Shown: one piece after another, positions 16,148 through 23,900 of the stretch
How the letters are laid out: each line of letters begins with the position of its first letter
Numbering within the stretch: the stretch's first letter is position 1
NCBI GenBank assembly: GCA_021647265.1
Contig: JAKIVA010000040.1
Location: 1 to 25,546, forward strand
DNA from: Lutibacter sp.
Lineage (GTDB): Bacteria > Bacteroidota > Bacteroidia > Flavobacteriales > Flavobacteriaceae
Reading direction: 5' to 3'
DNA length: 25,546 bases
Program-made: the position numbers and the translations under genes
Notes under the pieces: model-generated
Database searches by the model: none
The model's input: only the letters and a program-made list of their open reading frames with translations
What the model was told of the DNA's origin: nothing

Positions 16148-19100
16148 TTAGTTGGAAGTATATTTTATTTGATAATTTTTAGGTGTGGTTTGATACTTTT
16201 TTTTAAATTCTCTATAAAAATAAGAACGGTTATTAAACCCACATTTATAACATACTTCAGAGACTGTTAATGAACTTTTTTGAAGAAGTTCAGCCGCATG
16301 CTTTAGTCTTATACTTCGAATTAAATCCCCAGGTGCAAAACCAAATAATTGTTTTATTTTTCTGTACAAATGAGAACTACTCATCCCTAATTCTTTTTCA
16401 AGATATAAACTCTGAAGATTATCACTTTCAATATTCCCTTGAATCAATTCTATAACCTTTTGCATAAATTCTTTATCCTTATCTCCAACAGAAAGACTTG
16501 TAATGTTTTTTATAAATGAGCCTTTCGAAAAATGATTTTTTAACATCTCTTTTTCCTCTATCAATTTTTGAACTCGTATGAGTAAATGTTCTGGATAAAA
16601 CGGTTTGGAAATAAAAGAATTTGCCCCGCTTTCTATACCTTCAATACGATTTACAACAGAATTCTTTGCCGTAAGCATTATAACGGGAACATTACATGTT
16701 TCATTTTTATTTTTAATTCTTCTGCAAAATTCCAAACCATCCATTTCCGGCATCATTACATCGCTGATAATGAGATCTGGAACTTTCCTTTTAATGAGTT
16801 CTAAGGCCTCAACTCCATTAGATGCAGTTAGTATAGTATATTGTTCTTTAAGAAGTTCAATTAACAATTTTTGTATTTCCCTTTCATCCTCTACAATCAG
16901 CACTGTTTTTCTATTATTTAAAATAGATTCAAGGTGAGAAACTTTATTTAAATTTTCTTCCAAAACACCAGAGGGTTCAACAAGCATATTTTGAAGATGG
17001 TGAGAAATAAATACATGTTCACCATCCTTCCCTATTTCACTCTGATCAAAGACACCTTCATCAATAGGTAAAATAACTGTAAAAGTTGTTTGCTTATTCT
17101 TTTTGCTTTCCACTCTAATTTCCCCTTTCATTACATTCACAATTTTCTTAGTGTATGCCAATCCAATACCTGTTCTATACATTTCACTTTGTAATCCTTC
17201 TTCTTTTTCACCAAGGAAAAACCGATCAAATATTGAATCTAATTTATCTCTAGATATCCCTCTTCCAGAATTTACAATCGAGATTTTTATAGTATTTGAT
17301 TGTGTGGTGTCATCTTTTGAAAGTTTAAATAAGACAGTGCCGTTATTAGGAGTGTACTTAAAAGCATTTGACAACAGATTGAAAATAATTTTTTCAATCT
17401 TATCCTTATCAAACCAACCTATCAGTTCAGTAGGCATTTCAACTTTATATTCAATATTTTTATGCAAAGCCCATTCATCAAACAACTCAACTATTTGTTC
17501 CATCAAATCAACCAGATTAAATTGCTTAACCACCACCTCTAAATGGTCATATTCCGCTTTTCTAAAATCTAGTAATTGCTGTGTTAATAGGAATAATCGA
17601 GATGAACTTCTCTGAATCATCTTTATAAACCTATGATTTTTTTCATCGGTTGGTATCGATTCAGAGAGCTTTTGAGCAGGCCCCACAATTAATGTTAATG
17701 GAGTTTGTAGTTCATGGGCTATATTAGTGAAAAATGTTAATTGATTTTGATGAATTTCCTCATCTCTCTCCCTAAAAAATATGGTTCTTTTTAAAGACTC
17801 ACGTTTTTGATAATAACTTACAATAAACATTATCAATAAAATAAATAACACCAAATAAATTATAATTGCTATATTCGATTGCCAGAACACAGGTTTAATT
17901 CTCACATCTATCGCTCTGACTGGGTCTGACCATATTCCATCACTATTAGACCATTTCATCCATAATGAATAATATCCCTTTGGTACATTGGTAAAAGATA
18001 TAATCTTTCTATTATTAATCTGCTTCCAATTTTGATCAAAATTATCCAATTTATAGGCATATTGGCATTTTTCACTATTAATATATGTTAATGTGGATAA
18101 TTCAATATCGAAAAAATTTTGATCATGTTCTAAAATTATATTAGGGTATTCTGTCTGATTTGCCGATACCACCAGACCTTGATAATATGGAATCTCTTGG
18201 TTTTGTCCGCTAATTCTATCAATAAATAAATCAGGAATCACTTTGGATTCTTCAATTTTGGAAGGTAAAAAATAATTAAAGCCCTTTATTCCCCCCATAA
18301 ATACAAAGCCTGTGCTGATGTCCTTATAATAAGCTCCATCTGCATATTCATTGTTTTGCAACCCTTCCTGTTTAGTGAAATTGATAAACTTATTATCTTG
18401 AACAATAAAATTAGATAAACCAAAATTTGTACTTATCCAGAGATTATCATTTTTATCTGATACCACTCCGTGTATGGTATTATTTGGAAGTCCCTCTTTA
18501 ACAGTAAAACTCTTAAAAATTGCTTTACCTTCATTTACTTCTTTCAACAGATTTAGTCCAAAACTTGTACCAATCCAAAGATTTTTTTCAGCATCAACAT
18601 GCAAGCTTAATATATCATCATTTGATAAACTTTGTGGATTATTCTTTACATTTTTATAAACCTTAAATGATTCTGACTTCTGATTAAACAAATTAAGTCC
18701 ACCAAGTCTAGTACCAATCCAAAGTTCATCTTCATCTTTTGGAATAATTGAAAAAATAATATTACTGCTCAACACATTCTCTTTCTCAATTCCTGCTTGG
18801 TACATTTTAAAACCTGTTACCTTTAACTTATCTCCTAATCGCTCTAAGTTGAACCGGATAAGTCCATAACCATTTGTACCCAACCAAATAATCCCATTTG
18901 TATCTTGATAAATAGCATATACCGACTTGAAATAATCATACAATTCACTGTCCAGAATTTCTGTCCAATTGATTAATTTTGATTTTTTTAAATCAAAAAC
19001 ACTTATACCTTCACCATCTGTTCCAACAAATATAAGCTCATCCTGCCCATTAAAAAGAGAGAAAACAGAATTATCAATACCGCTATTATCATCATTAAAA

Positions 19101-20356
19101 ACTTCATATGACAATGGAATTTTGGCGTTTAAATAAAAATTTGAAGGGAATTTAAACAAGCCTTTTCCTTTTGTACCAACAAAAAAAGATTTCCCTTTAG
19201 CTTCTGCAAAAGCCCTCACAATACCCACATCAAACTCAGAAACATTTTTTTCATATATTAAATTAAATGATTTTCTATATGGGTAAATTTTTAACAGTCC
19301 GTCTCCATCAGTACCAATCCAAATAACATTTTCAGACCCTTGAATCAAGGTAATAAGTTCTTGGTTTTTTAAGTGCTCAAACCAGGATTGTTTTGATATA
19401 TTTCCTTCAGTATCAATGGAGAAATACTCAAATTTATCATATAAGACAATCTCACTATCGGTATGTCCAACAATTTTTTGAACGTTTGTCAATGACAGTT
19501 TCTGTTTTTTATGATCTGAAAGAGTATAAATAAAAACATCCCCATCAATAGTATTCATACAAATTGCTCCACTTGGAAATGTGTCAAATTCTCTAATTTG
19601 TTCAGAAAGCAATTTGACCTTCGAAATAATTTTTTTGCCAGATTTTTTAGTTTCCACTTCCAAAGAAAACAATTCATTATTCTCAAATAACAACAACAAT
19701 TCACCTGTAGAAGAAAAACTCATTCTTTTTACTGAACTAGCAGGTAAATTCTTAACTCCTATTTTTAAAAACTCCTCTCCATCAAAATACCCAATCCCCC
19801 AATATTTTACAGCACAAAAAATTATTCCTGCCCCATCTGAAGCCATGTTAAACTCACTCTCCGAAAGGGTGAATTTATTTTTTCTTAAAAAATTATAACG
19901 CTGAAATGTATTCGTTTTTTTATGGTAACTATTAATGCCTCCCATAGTTAAAATCCAAATCAGCCCGCTATTATCTTCAGCAATTTTTAGAATTACCTGA
20001 TTACTCAAGCTCTTTTCGTTGTTTAACTCTGGTCTAAATATTTTAAAATTAGTGCCATCAAATCTATTTAATCCATCCCAAGTACCTACCCACAATAAAT
20101 TATCTGAGTCTTGAAATATTGTATTAACAGAACTGTTGGAAAGTCCCTTAGTGTTATCAAGTTGTTCACTAAAAAAATTTAGCTCAATTTTTTTTGATGT
20201 TTCTTCAGAAGCTATATTAGTTGTATCCGTAATTTCAGAATTAACATTCAAATGCAAATTTGAAGAAGAAGTACTTTGCTCAATTGAAGTTGATTTATTA
20301 TTGCATGAGATAACAATGGAGATAAAAATAATAAAAAATAAAATTTTAGTTTTCAA
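16148..20356 (-). CDS. Hybrid two-component system regulator (sensor kinase plus AraC response regulator)
   Basis: A 1402-residue one-protein signalling system of the polysaccharide-locus type. The N-terminus has a signal peptide with a lipobox-like end (IVISC, Cys18). Residues about 58-720 are two-bladed regulator-propeller repeats (NLLWVGTWDGLNRFDG, LWIGTRLGGLNLF, NLWISTNFGLSNF). A Y_Y_Y domain lies at about 735-823 and a membrane segment at about 829-848. The histidine kinase has the H-box IAHELQTPLTLI (His881) and the ATP site NLLSNAFKYTPNNG. The receiver has the phospho-acceptor in LIISDVMMPEMDG (Asp1199). The C-terminus is an AraC-type helix-turn-helix (about 1300-1395). It should sense an oligosaccharide in the periplasm and activate susC, which starts 197 bases downstream on the same strand. 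Confidence 0.96.
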   Translation of the reverse strand: MKTKILFFIIFISIVISCNNKSTSIEQSTSSSNLHLNVNSEITDTTNIASEETSKKIELNFFSEQLDNTKGLSNSSVNTIFQDSDNLLWVGTWDGLNRFDGTNFKIFRPELNNEKSLSNQVILKIAEDNSGLIWILTMGGINSYHKKTNTFQRYNFLRKNKFTLSESEFNMASDGAGIIFCAVKYWGIGYFDGEEFLKIGVKNLPASSVKRMSFSSTGELLLLFENNELFSLEVETKKSGKKIISKVKLLSEQIREFDTFPSGAICMNTIDGDVFIYTLSDHKKQKLSLTNVQKIVGHTDSEIVLYDKFEYFSIDTEGNISKQSWFEHLKNQELITLIQGSENVIWIGTDGDGLLKIYPYRKSFNLIYEKNVSEFDVGIVRAFAEAKGKSFFVGTKGKGLFKFPSNFYLNAKIPLSYEVFNDDNSGIDNSVFSLFNGQDELIFVGTDGEGISVFDLKKSKLINWTEILDSELYDYFKSVYAIYQDTNGIIWLGTNGYGLIRFNLERLGDKLKVTGFKMYQAGIEKENVLSSNIIFSIIPKDEDELWIGTRLGGLNLFNQKSESFKVYKNVKNNPQSLSNDDILSLHVDAEKNLWIGTSFGLNLLKEVNEGKAIFKSFTVKEGLPNNTIHGVVSDKNDNLWISTNFGLSNFIVQDNKFINFTKQEGLQNNEYADGAYYKDISTGFVFMGGIKGFNYFLPSKIEESKVIPDLFIDRISGQNQEIPYYQGLVVSANQTEYPNIILEHDQNFFDIELSTLTYINSEKCQYAYKLDNFDQNWKQINNRKIISFTNVPKGYYSLWMKWSNSDGIWSDPVRAIDVRIKPVFWQSNIAIIIYLVLFILLIMFIVSYYQKRESLKRTIFFRERDEEIHQNQLTFFTNIAHELQTPLTLIVGPAQKLSESIPTDEKNHRFIKMIQRSSSRLFLLTQQLLDFRKAEYDHLEVVVKQFNLVDLMEQIVELFDEWALHKNIEYKVEMPTELIGWFDKDKIEKIIFNLLSNAFKYTPNNGTVLFKLSKDDTTQSNTIKISIVNSGRGISRDKLDSIFDRFFLGEKEEGLQSEMYRTGIGLAYTKKIVNVMKGEIRVESKKNKQTTFTVILPIDEGVFDQSEIGKDGEHVFISHHLQNMLVEPSGVLEENLNKVSHLESILNNRKTVLIVEDEREIQKLLIELLKEQYTILTASNGVEALELIKRKVPDLIISDVMMPEMDGLEFCRRIKNKNETCNVPVIMLTAKNSVVNRIEGIESGANSFISKPFYPEHLLIRVQKLIEEKEMLKNHFSKGSFIKNITSLSVGDKDKEFMQKVIELIQGNIESDNLQSLYLEKELGMSSSHLYRKIKQLFGFAPGDLIRSIRLKHAAELLQKSSLTVSEVCYKCGFNNRSYFYREFKKKYQTTPKNYQIKYTSN

Positions 20357-20448
20357 AAGTAATTATTAAATATTTTCATTCTTTGTTGGTTGACCAATTT
20401 AAGAAATAAAAAAATTATAATAACTAAATCTTCAATTTATTATAAAAA

Positions 20449-20710
20449 GTGAGTTTAGAATTGAAGGTTGTATTGTTTAGGAAGTTCGTCATTATGAAAA
20501 TTTGATTGTGATATTGAATTTTCAGAACCAATTTTACGAGGTTTAAATATTGGGAAATTTAAAAGGATAAACACATCTGACTCTACTACTTTTTTCGTAA
20601 AAGGACAACCAATTGTTTGGTATAGAAAATCTAATAATGCAGAAATTGAATACTTTAATTCAAGAGGAATACTCCCAATAACTTATAAAGAATTAAAAAC
20701 TGATTACTAA
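20449..20710 (+). pseudogene. Decayed coding remnant
   Basis: A frame of 70 codons at 20498-20710 has no ATG. It reads like a real protein end: EFSEPILRGLNIGKF, VKGQPIVWYRKSNNAEIEYF, RGILPITYKELKTDY, then TAA. Upstream, in another frame, EFRIEGCIV, a stop, and EVRHYEN (from about 20451) join it naturally after one frameshift near 20495. Both a stop and a shift are needed, so this is probably a broken gene. The family is not recognised. A short 5-bp hairpin follows at 20725-20738. Confidence 0.45.
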
Positions 20711-20832
20711 ATATCTAATTACTAAACCCGTTGGGGTTCAATACTAAAAGTGATAGAGTAAATTAAAATAATGGAACTTTGCTTTATAAAAGGCCTTTGT
20801 CTCCCTCAAATTTATTTTCTAATGTTTAGTAG

Positions 20833-20961
20833 TTACTTTGATAATAGAAGTACGAATGCTCTAACCAAATCTTTTAAAGCATAAATAAAACCAATTAGAG
20901 CCCAATTTAGAGGCGTTAGAAATGTTGAGTTTTTCTTTTTTAGACTTTCAATTGTTTTTGA
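20833..20961 (-). pseudogene. Possible remnant with a membrane-like segment
   Basis: On the minus strand an open frame without ATG reads SKTIESLKKKNSTF, then LTPLNWALIGFIYALKDLVR, then AFVLLLSK and a stop at 20833. The amphipathic or hydrophobic end is protein-like but too short to classify. The rest of 20711-21058 shows nothing clear. Confidence 0.25.
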
Positions 20962-21051
20962 CTAAATCCTAAATTCTATAACTTTTGAAGTTAATCCATA
21001 GGAAACTAAATGATTACCATCATAAATACCGACACAAAAACATCTTGAAAT

Positions 21052-21086
21052 TAAAAAAAGCCTGATAATCAAGTGATTATCAGGCT
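21052..21086 (-). terminator. Rho-independent terminator of tRNA-Asp
   Basis: A perfect 12-bp stem pairs 21059-21070 (agcctgataatc) with 21075-21086 (gattatcaggct) around loop aagt. On the minus strand it is followed by a run of seven U residues (21052-21058). It starts 6 bases past the tRNA 3' end. Confidence 0.9.
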
Positions 21087-21091
21087 TTTCG

Positions 21092-21165
21092 CGGTCTGGA
21101 CGGGACTCGAACCCGCGACCCCCTGCGTGACAGGCAGGTATTCTAACCAGCTGAACTACCAGACC
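21092..21165 (-). tRNA. tRNA-Asp (anticodon GTC)
   Basis: A 74-base cloverleaf on the minus strand. The acceptor stem pairs GGTCTGG (21159-21165) with CCAGACC (21093-21099), and the discriminator is G (21092). The anticodon arm is CCTGC-CTGTCAC-GCAGG, giving anticodon GTC. The T arm contains GGTTCGAGTCC. The D arm contains AGCTGGTTAGAAT. CCA is not encoded, as is common in this phylum. A matching promoter lies upstream and a strong terminator downstream. Confidence 0.97.
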
Positions 21166-21182
21166 GTTGCTCTTAGCGGATG

Positions 21183-21213
21183 CAAATATAATAGCGTTTT
21201 TTGTATTTGCAAA
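21183..21213 (-). promoter_or_regulatory. Promoter of tRNA-Asp
   Basis: On the minus strand TTTG (21210-21213) and TATATTTG (21183-21190) are separated by 19 bases, an exact match to the Bacteroidota primary sigma promoter pattern. The transcript would begin about 10 bases before the mature tRNA. Confidence 0.75.
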
Positions 21214-21230
21214 GGTTTTTTTAATAAATA

Positions 21231-22154
21231 TTATAAAAATCGCTTTCTACTTATCAAATACGAAACTAATATTTCATAAAACCCTTTGTGAATATCTACC
21301 GGAACGTAATCAATTTTGTATTGCATACATTTCAATTTCAGGTTTTTAAAGTAATGTTCAACCGCTGTTTTGTACTGCTTCTTTATAGATGAAGCGTATA
21401 AATTTATTTGTTCTCCTGTTTCAACATCTACAAATTTCTTTGGAGTATTTTCAAAATCAAAATTTAATTCTAATTTTCCATCGTAGGTATGAAATAAAAC
21501 TATTTCATGCTTATTGTACTTTAAATGACGTAATGCTTCAAATAATTCATGCTCATTTTTAGTTGTTTGAAACATATCTGTAAATAAAAAAATCAATGAT
21601 CTTCTGTGAATATTTTCAGCTATTTCATGTAAAACTTTATAGGTATCTGTTGCTGTTTTAGATTTATGGGTTAAAAGTTTCTCTAATTGATTCAGCAACA
21701 TTCTTCTATGCCTGTCACTTCCCTTTGCAGGTGCGTAGTATTCATATTCGTCACTGTAAATACTCAATCCTACAGCATCTCTTTGACGTTTTAAAATTTC
21801 AATCAACGCTGCAGAAGCTATTGTTGAAAATGCTATTTTTGATACGTTATTTACAGTAGGGTTTTTAACTATCGGAAAATGCATTGAAGCTGAATTATCA
21901 ATAATTAAATGACAGCGTAAATTAGTTTCTTCCTCGTAACGTTTTGTGAATAATTTTTTTGTTTTTGCATATAATTTCCAATCTATATGACGGGTACTTT
22001 CTCCTTTATTGTACAATCTATGCTCTGCAAACTCAACTGAAAATCCATGAAACGGACTTTTATGCATTCCTGTAATAAACCCTTCAACAACTTGATTTGC
22101 CAATAACTCTAAGTTATTTAATTGAGAATTATTTTTTTCTATTATAAGGCTCAT
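21231..22154 (-). CDS. DUF58-family protein with a von Willebrand A-like fold
   Basis: A 307-residue protein without a signal peptide or membrane segment. It has the DUF58 signature GESTRHIDWKLYAKTKKLFT (residues 51-70) followed by a metal-site-like DNSASM (residues 86-91), then vWA-type strands and helices (SLIFLFTDMFQ, EIVLFHTYDG). DUF58 proteins are usually encoded beside MoxR-type AAA ATPases and BatA-type vWA proteins, and are thought to act in metal-dependent or stress-linked protein complexes. Here neither partner lies within the window; the gene stands between tRNA-Asp and thioredoxin. A hairpin terminator separates it from trxA, so it should have its own promoter, though none was recognised. 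Confidence 0.9.
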   Translation of the reverse strand: MSLIIEKNNSQLNNLELLANQVVEGFITGMHKSPFHGFSVEFAEHRLYNKGESTRHIDWKLYAKTKKLFTKRYEEETNLRCHLIIDNSASMHFPIVKNPTVNNVSKIAFSTIASAALIEILKRQRDAVGLSIYSDEYEYYAPAKGSDRHRRMLLNQLEKLLTHKSKTATDTYKVLHEIAENIHRRSLIFLFTDMFQTTKNEHELFEALRHLKYNKHEIVLFHTYDGKLELNFDFENTPKKFVDVETGEQINLYASSIKKQYKTAVEHYFKNLKLKCMQYKIDYVPVDIHKGFYEILVSYLISRKRFL

Positions 22155-22191
22155 TTTATTTTTTTAACACTGGTAAATATAGTGTTTTAAC

Positions 22192-22224
22192 AGAAAAGGC
22201 TTGACAAATTGTCAAGCCTTTTCT
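22192..22224 (-). terminator. Terminator after thioredoxin
   Basis: A perfect 14-bp stem pairs 22192-22205 (agaaaaggcttgac) with 22211-22224 (gtcaagccttttct) around loop aaatt. It lies 25 bases past the thioredoxin stop and before the DUF58 gene. The U-rich end of the stem acts as the U-tract. Confidence 0.85.
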
Positions 22225-22249
22225 ACAAAAATTAAAAAGTTACGTTTTT

Positions 22250-22567
22250 TTATAGATGTGCATTTATTTTTTGTTCATAAACCGATTTTGGGGCAACCCC
22301 TACTTGTTTTTCAACAACTTCTCCATCTTTAAAAACTAAGACTGTAGGTATATTTCTAACGCCGTATTTAGCAGCAAATTGCTGATTTGCATCAACATCA
22401 ACTTTGGCTATAATTGCTTTCCCCTCATATTCTGAATGTAGTTGTTCCATAATAGGCCCTACCATTCTACAAGGCCCGCACCATGCTGCCCAAAAATCAA
22501 CCATTACTGGTTTATCTGATTTCAAAACTACTTCGTCAAAAGTTGCATCTGTTACTTCTAATGCCAT
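22250..22567 (-). CDS. trxA: Thioredoxin
   Basis: A 105-residue cytoplasmic thioredoxin that reduces protein disulfides and is recycled by thioredoxin reductase. The active site WCGPC has Cys30 and Cys33, and the cis-proline is in NIPT (Pro74). Other typical features are VMVDFWAAWC, AKVDVDANQQFAAKYGV and TVLVFKDGEVV. Length is that of the classical single-domain protein, with no signal peptide. The ATG at 22567 is the normal start (MALEVTDATF). It has its own promoter at 22609-22638 and its own terminator, so it appears monocistronic. Confidence 0.97.
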   Translation of the reverse strand: MALEVTDATFDEVVLKSDKPVMVDFWAAWCGPCRMVGPIMEQLHSEYEGKAIIAKVDVDANQQFAAKYGVRNIPTVLVFKDGEVVEKQVGVAPKSVYEQKINAHL

Positions 22568-22608
22568 AATCTATATTTTTTTTATTATTAATTTCTTTAA
22601 ATTCTTTA

Positions 22609-22638
22609 CAAAAGTAAACAAATATTTTACCATAGCAA
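22609..22638 (-). promoter_or_regulatory. Promoter of trxA
   Basis: On the minus strand TTG (22636-22638) and TACTTTTG (22609-22616) are separated by 19 bases, matching the Bacteroidota consensus. The transcript would start about 35 bases before the trxA ATG. Confidence 0.65.
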
Positions 22639-22685
22639 TTTTACTTACATTACTTTTATTTATGATGCTATTATTAAAAGTAATT

Positions 22686-23639
22686 TTAAAAAACCTTAGA
22701 AGCTATTTCTTTTATATTATCTGATTTCCCCATAGAATAAAAATGTACTACAGGCACTCCTGCAGAAACCAATTCTTTTGATTGTTGTATTGCCCATTCA
22801 ACACCAACTTGCCTAACTTCTTTATTATTCTTACATTTTTCAACTTCATGAATTAATGTTTCCGGTAAATCTAATTTAAATACTTGAGGTAATATTTGTA
22901 AATGACGTTTTATAGCAACTGGTTTTATACCCGGAATTATAGGTACAGTAATTCCAATATTACGTGCCTTTTTAACAAAATCAAAATATTTCTTATTGTC
23001 AAAAAACATTTGTGTTACAATATAATCAGCTCCCGCATCCACTTTTTCTTTTAATCTTCTTAAATCACTCTCTAAACTGGGTGATTCTAAATGTTTTTCA
23101 GGATATCCTGCAACACCAATACAAAAATCAGAATTATAAGGTGTTTCAATTATTTCATGTAAATACTTTCCTTTGTTTAAATTGTTAATTTGAGTCACCA
23201 ATTCTGTAGCATACTGATGACCTCCTTCCGTGGCTTTAAAGTATTGTTCATGTTTCATAGCGTCACCACGCAAAGCCATTACATTGTCTAATCCTAAATA
23301 ATGGCAATCTACCAATACATATTCTGTTTCTTCTTTGGTAAAACCTCCACACAATACGTGAGGAATTGCATCTACATTGTATTTATATTTTAAAGAAGCA
23401 CAAATGCCAACCGTTCCTGGTCGCATACGCGTAATTTTACGATCTAACAACTCACCCTTTTGAATGTAAATGTGTTCTTCTCTTGATGTTGTTACATCGA
23501 TAAAAGGAGGCTTAAATTCCATTAACGGATCTATATTGTCGTACAAGTCCTGTATATTTTGACCTTTTTGAGGTGGTACTATTTCAAAAGAAAATAGTGT
23601 TTTTCCATTGGCTTGTTTTATATGCTCTGTAACTTTCAT
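22686..23639 (-). CDS. metF: Methylenetetrahydrofolate reductase
   Basis: A 317-residue flavoenzyme that reduces 5,10-methylene-THF to 5-methyl-THF, the methyl donor for methionine synthase. Barrel motifs visible are LFSFEIVPPQKG near the N-terminus, VTTSREEH, NVMALRGDA, CIGVAGYPEKH, LKEKVDAGADYIVTQMFFD (the flavin and substrate region) and IIPGIKPV. Length fits the bacterial MetF type without the eukaryotic regulatory domain. It follows metH on the same strand across a 261-base spacer, so the two steps of methyl-group transfer to homocysteine are encoded together, although the spacer contains a hairpin and dispersed-repeat-like DNA. Confidence 0.97.
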   Translation of the reverse strand: MKVTEHIKQANGKTLFSFEIVPPQKGQNIQDLYDNIDPLMEFKPPFIDVTTSREEHIYIQKGELLDRKITRMRPGTVGICASLKYKYNVDAIPHVLCGGFTKEETEYVLVDCHYLGLDNVMALRGDAMKHEQYFKATEGGHQYATELVTQINNLNKGKYLHEIIETPYNSDFCIGVAGYPEKHLESPSLESDLRRLKEKVDAGADYIVTQMFFDNKKYFDFVKKARNIGITVPIIPGIKPVAIKRHLQILPQVFKLDLPETLIHEVEKCKNNKEVRQVGVEWAIQQSKELVSAGVPVVHFYSMGKSDNIKEIASKVF

Positions 23640-23655
23640 TTTATGTTTGTTTTTT

Positions 23656-23738
23656 GGCGTTTCCTTTCAGGTCGCGCTTTCCGTTAAATCTTTTTCTTCG
23701 TTTCACTCAAAAAAGGATATCTCTTCAATCGCTAACGC
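23656..23738. repeat. Dispersed-repeat-like intergenic element
   Basis: The segment has short terminal inverted bases (gcgtt at 23657-23661, aacgc at 23734-23738), a loosely self-complementary centre (atcttttt ... aaaaaggat) and unusually GC-rich ends (caggtcgcgctttccg, caatcgctaacgc) for this AT-rich spacer. It resembles short repeats recalled from many flavobacterial genomes. No second copy lies in this window, so the repeat status rests on memory. Confidence 0.45.
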
Positions 23739-23775
23739 AGTATATTTTACTTTTTTTTACACTTTAAAAGTCGTA

Positions 23776-23796
23776 CTTCGACAAGCTCAGCATGAC
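23776..23796. repeat. Short Bacteroidota dispersed motif
   Basis: The sequence cttcgacaagctcagcatga followed by c is, from memory, a motif found repeatedly in intergenic DNA of this phylum, read on the other strand as a form beginning gtcatgctgagcttgtc. Only one copy is present here. Confidence 0.5.
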
Positions 23797-23863
23797 TGCC
23801 TTTTATCAAACCACCAACTCTTTATTCACTCATTATTGGATTAGATCAACACCTTATTTCAGA

Positions 23864-23889
23864 CCTAACAGGATTTAAAACTTGTTAGG
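23864..23889 (-). terminator. Hairpin directly after metH
   Basis: A 9-bp stem with one G-U pair joins 23864-23872 (cctaacagg) with 23881-23889 (cttgttagg), loop atttaaaa, starting 12 bases past the metH stop. The U-run is weak, so it may act as a partial terminator or RNA-end stabiliser between metH and metF. Confidence 0.5.
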
Positions 23890-23900
23890 GCCATTACTAC

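Noticed and set aside
16605..16937. A 110-residue plus-strand open frame inside the regulator gene
   Set aside because: It lies wholly antisense to the receiver domain of the hybrid regulator, has no recognisable motifs, and is a by-product of codon use on the other strand.
17103..17615. A 170-residue plus-strand open frame
   Set aside because: It is antisense to the kinase and ATP-binding domains of the regulator; composition is Ser/Leu/Ile-rich without family features.
20725..20738. Short hairpin aaccc-gttg-gggtt as a terminator
   Set aside because: The stem has only 5 bp and no U-run follows on either strand.
22404..22724. A plus-strand open frame with a hydrophobic end
   Set aside because: It overlaps trxA antisense and the trxA promoter region, and its hydrophobic end comes from AT-rich intergenic DNA.
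23640..23900. A SAM or cobalamin riboswitch between metH and metF
   Set aside because: No conserved riboswitch core was recognisable; the spacer is explained by repeat-like DNA and one hairpin. A riboswitch for metH would lie beyond the right edge.
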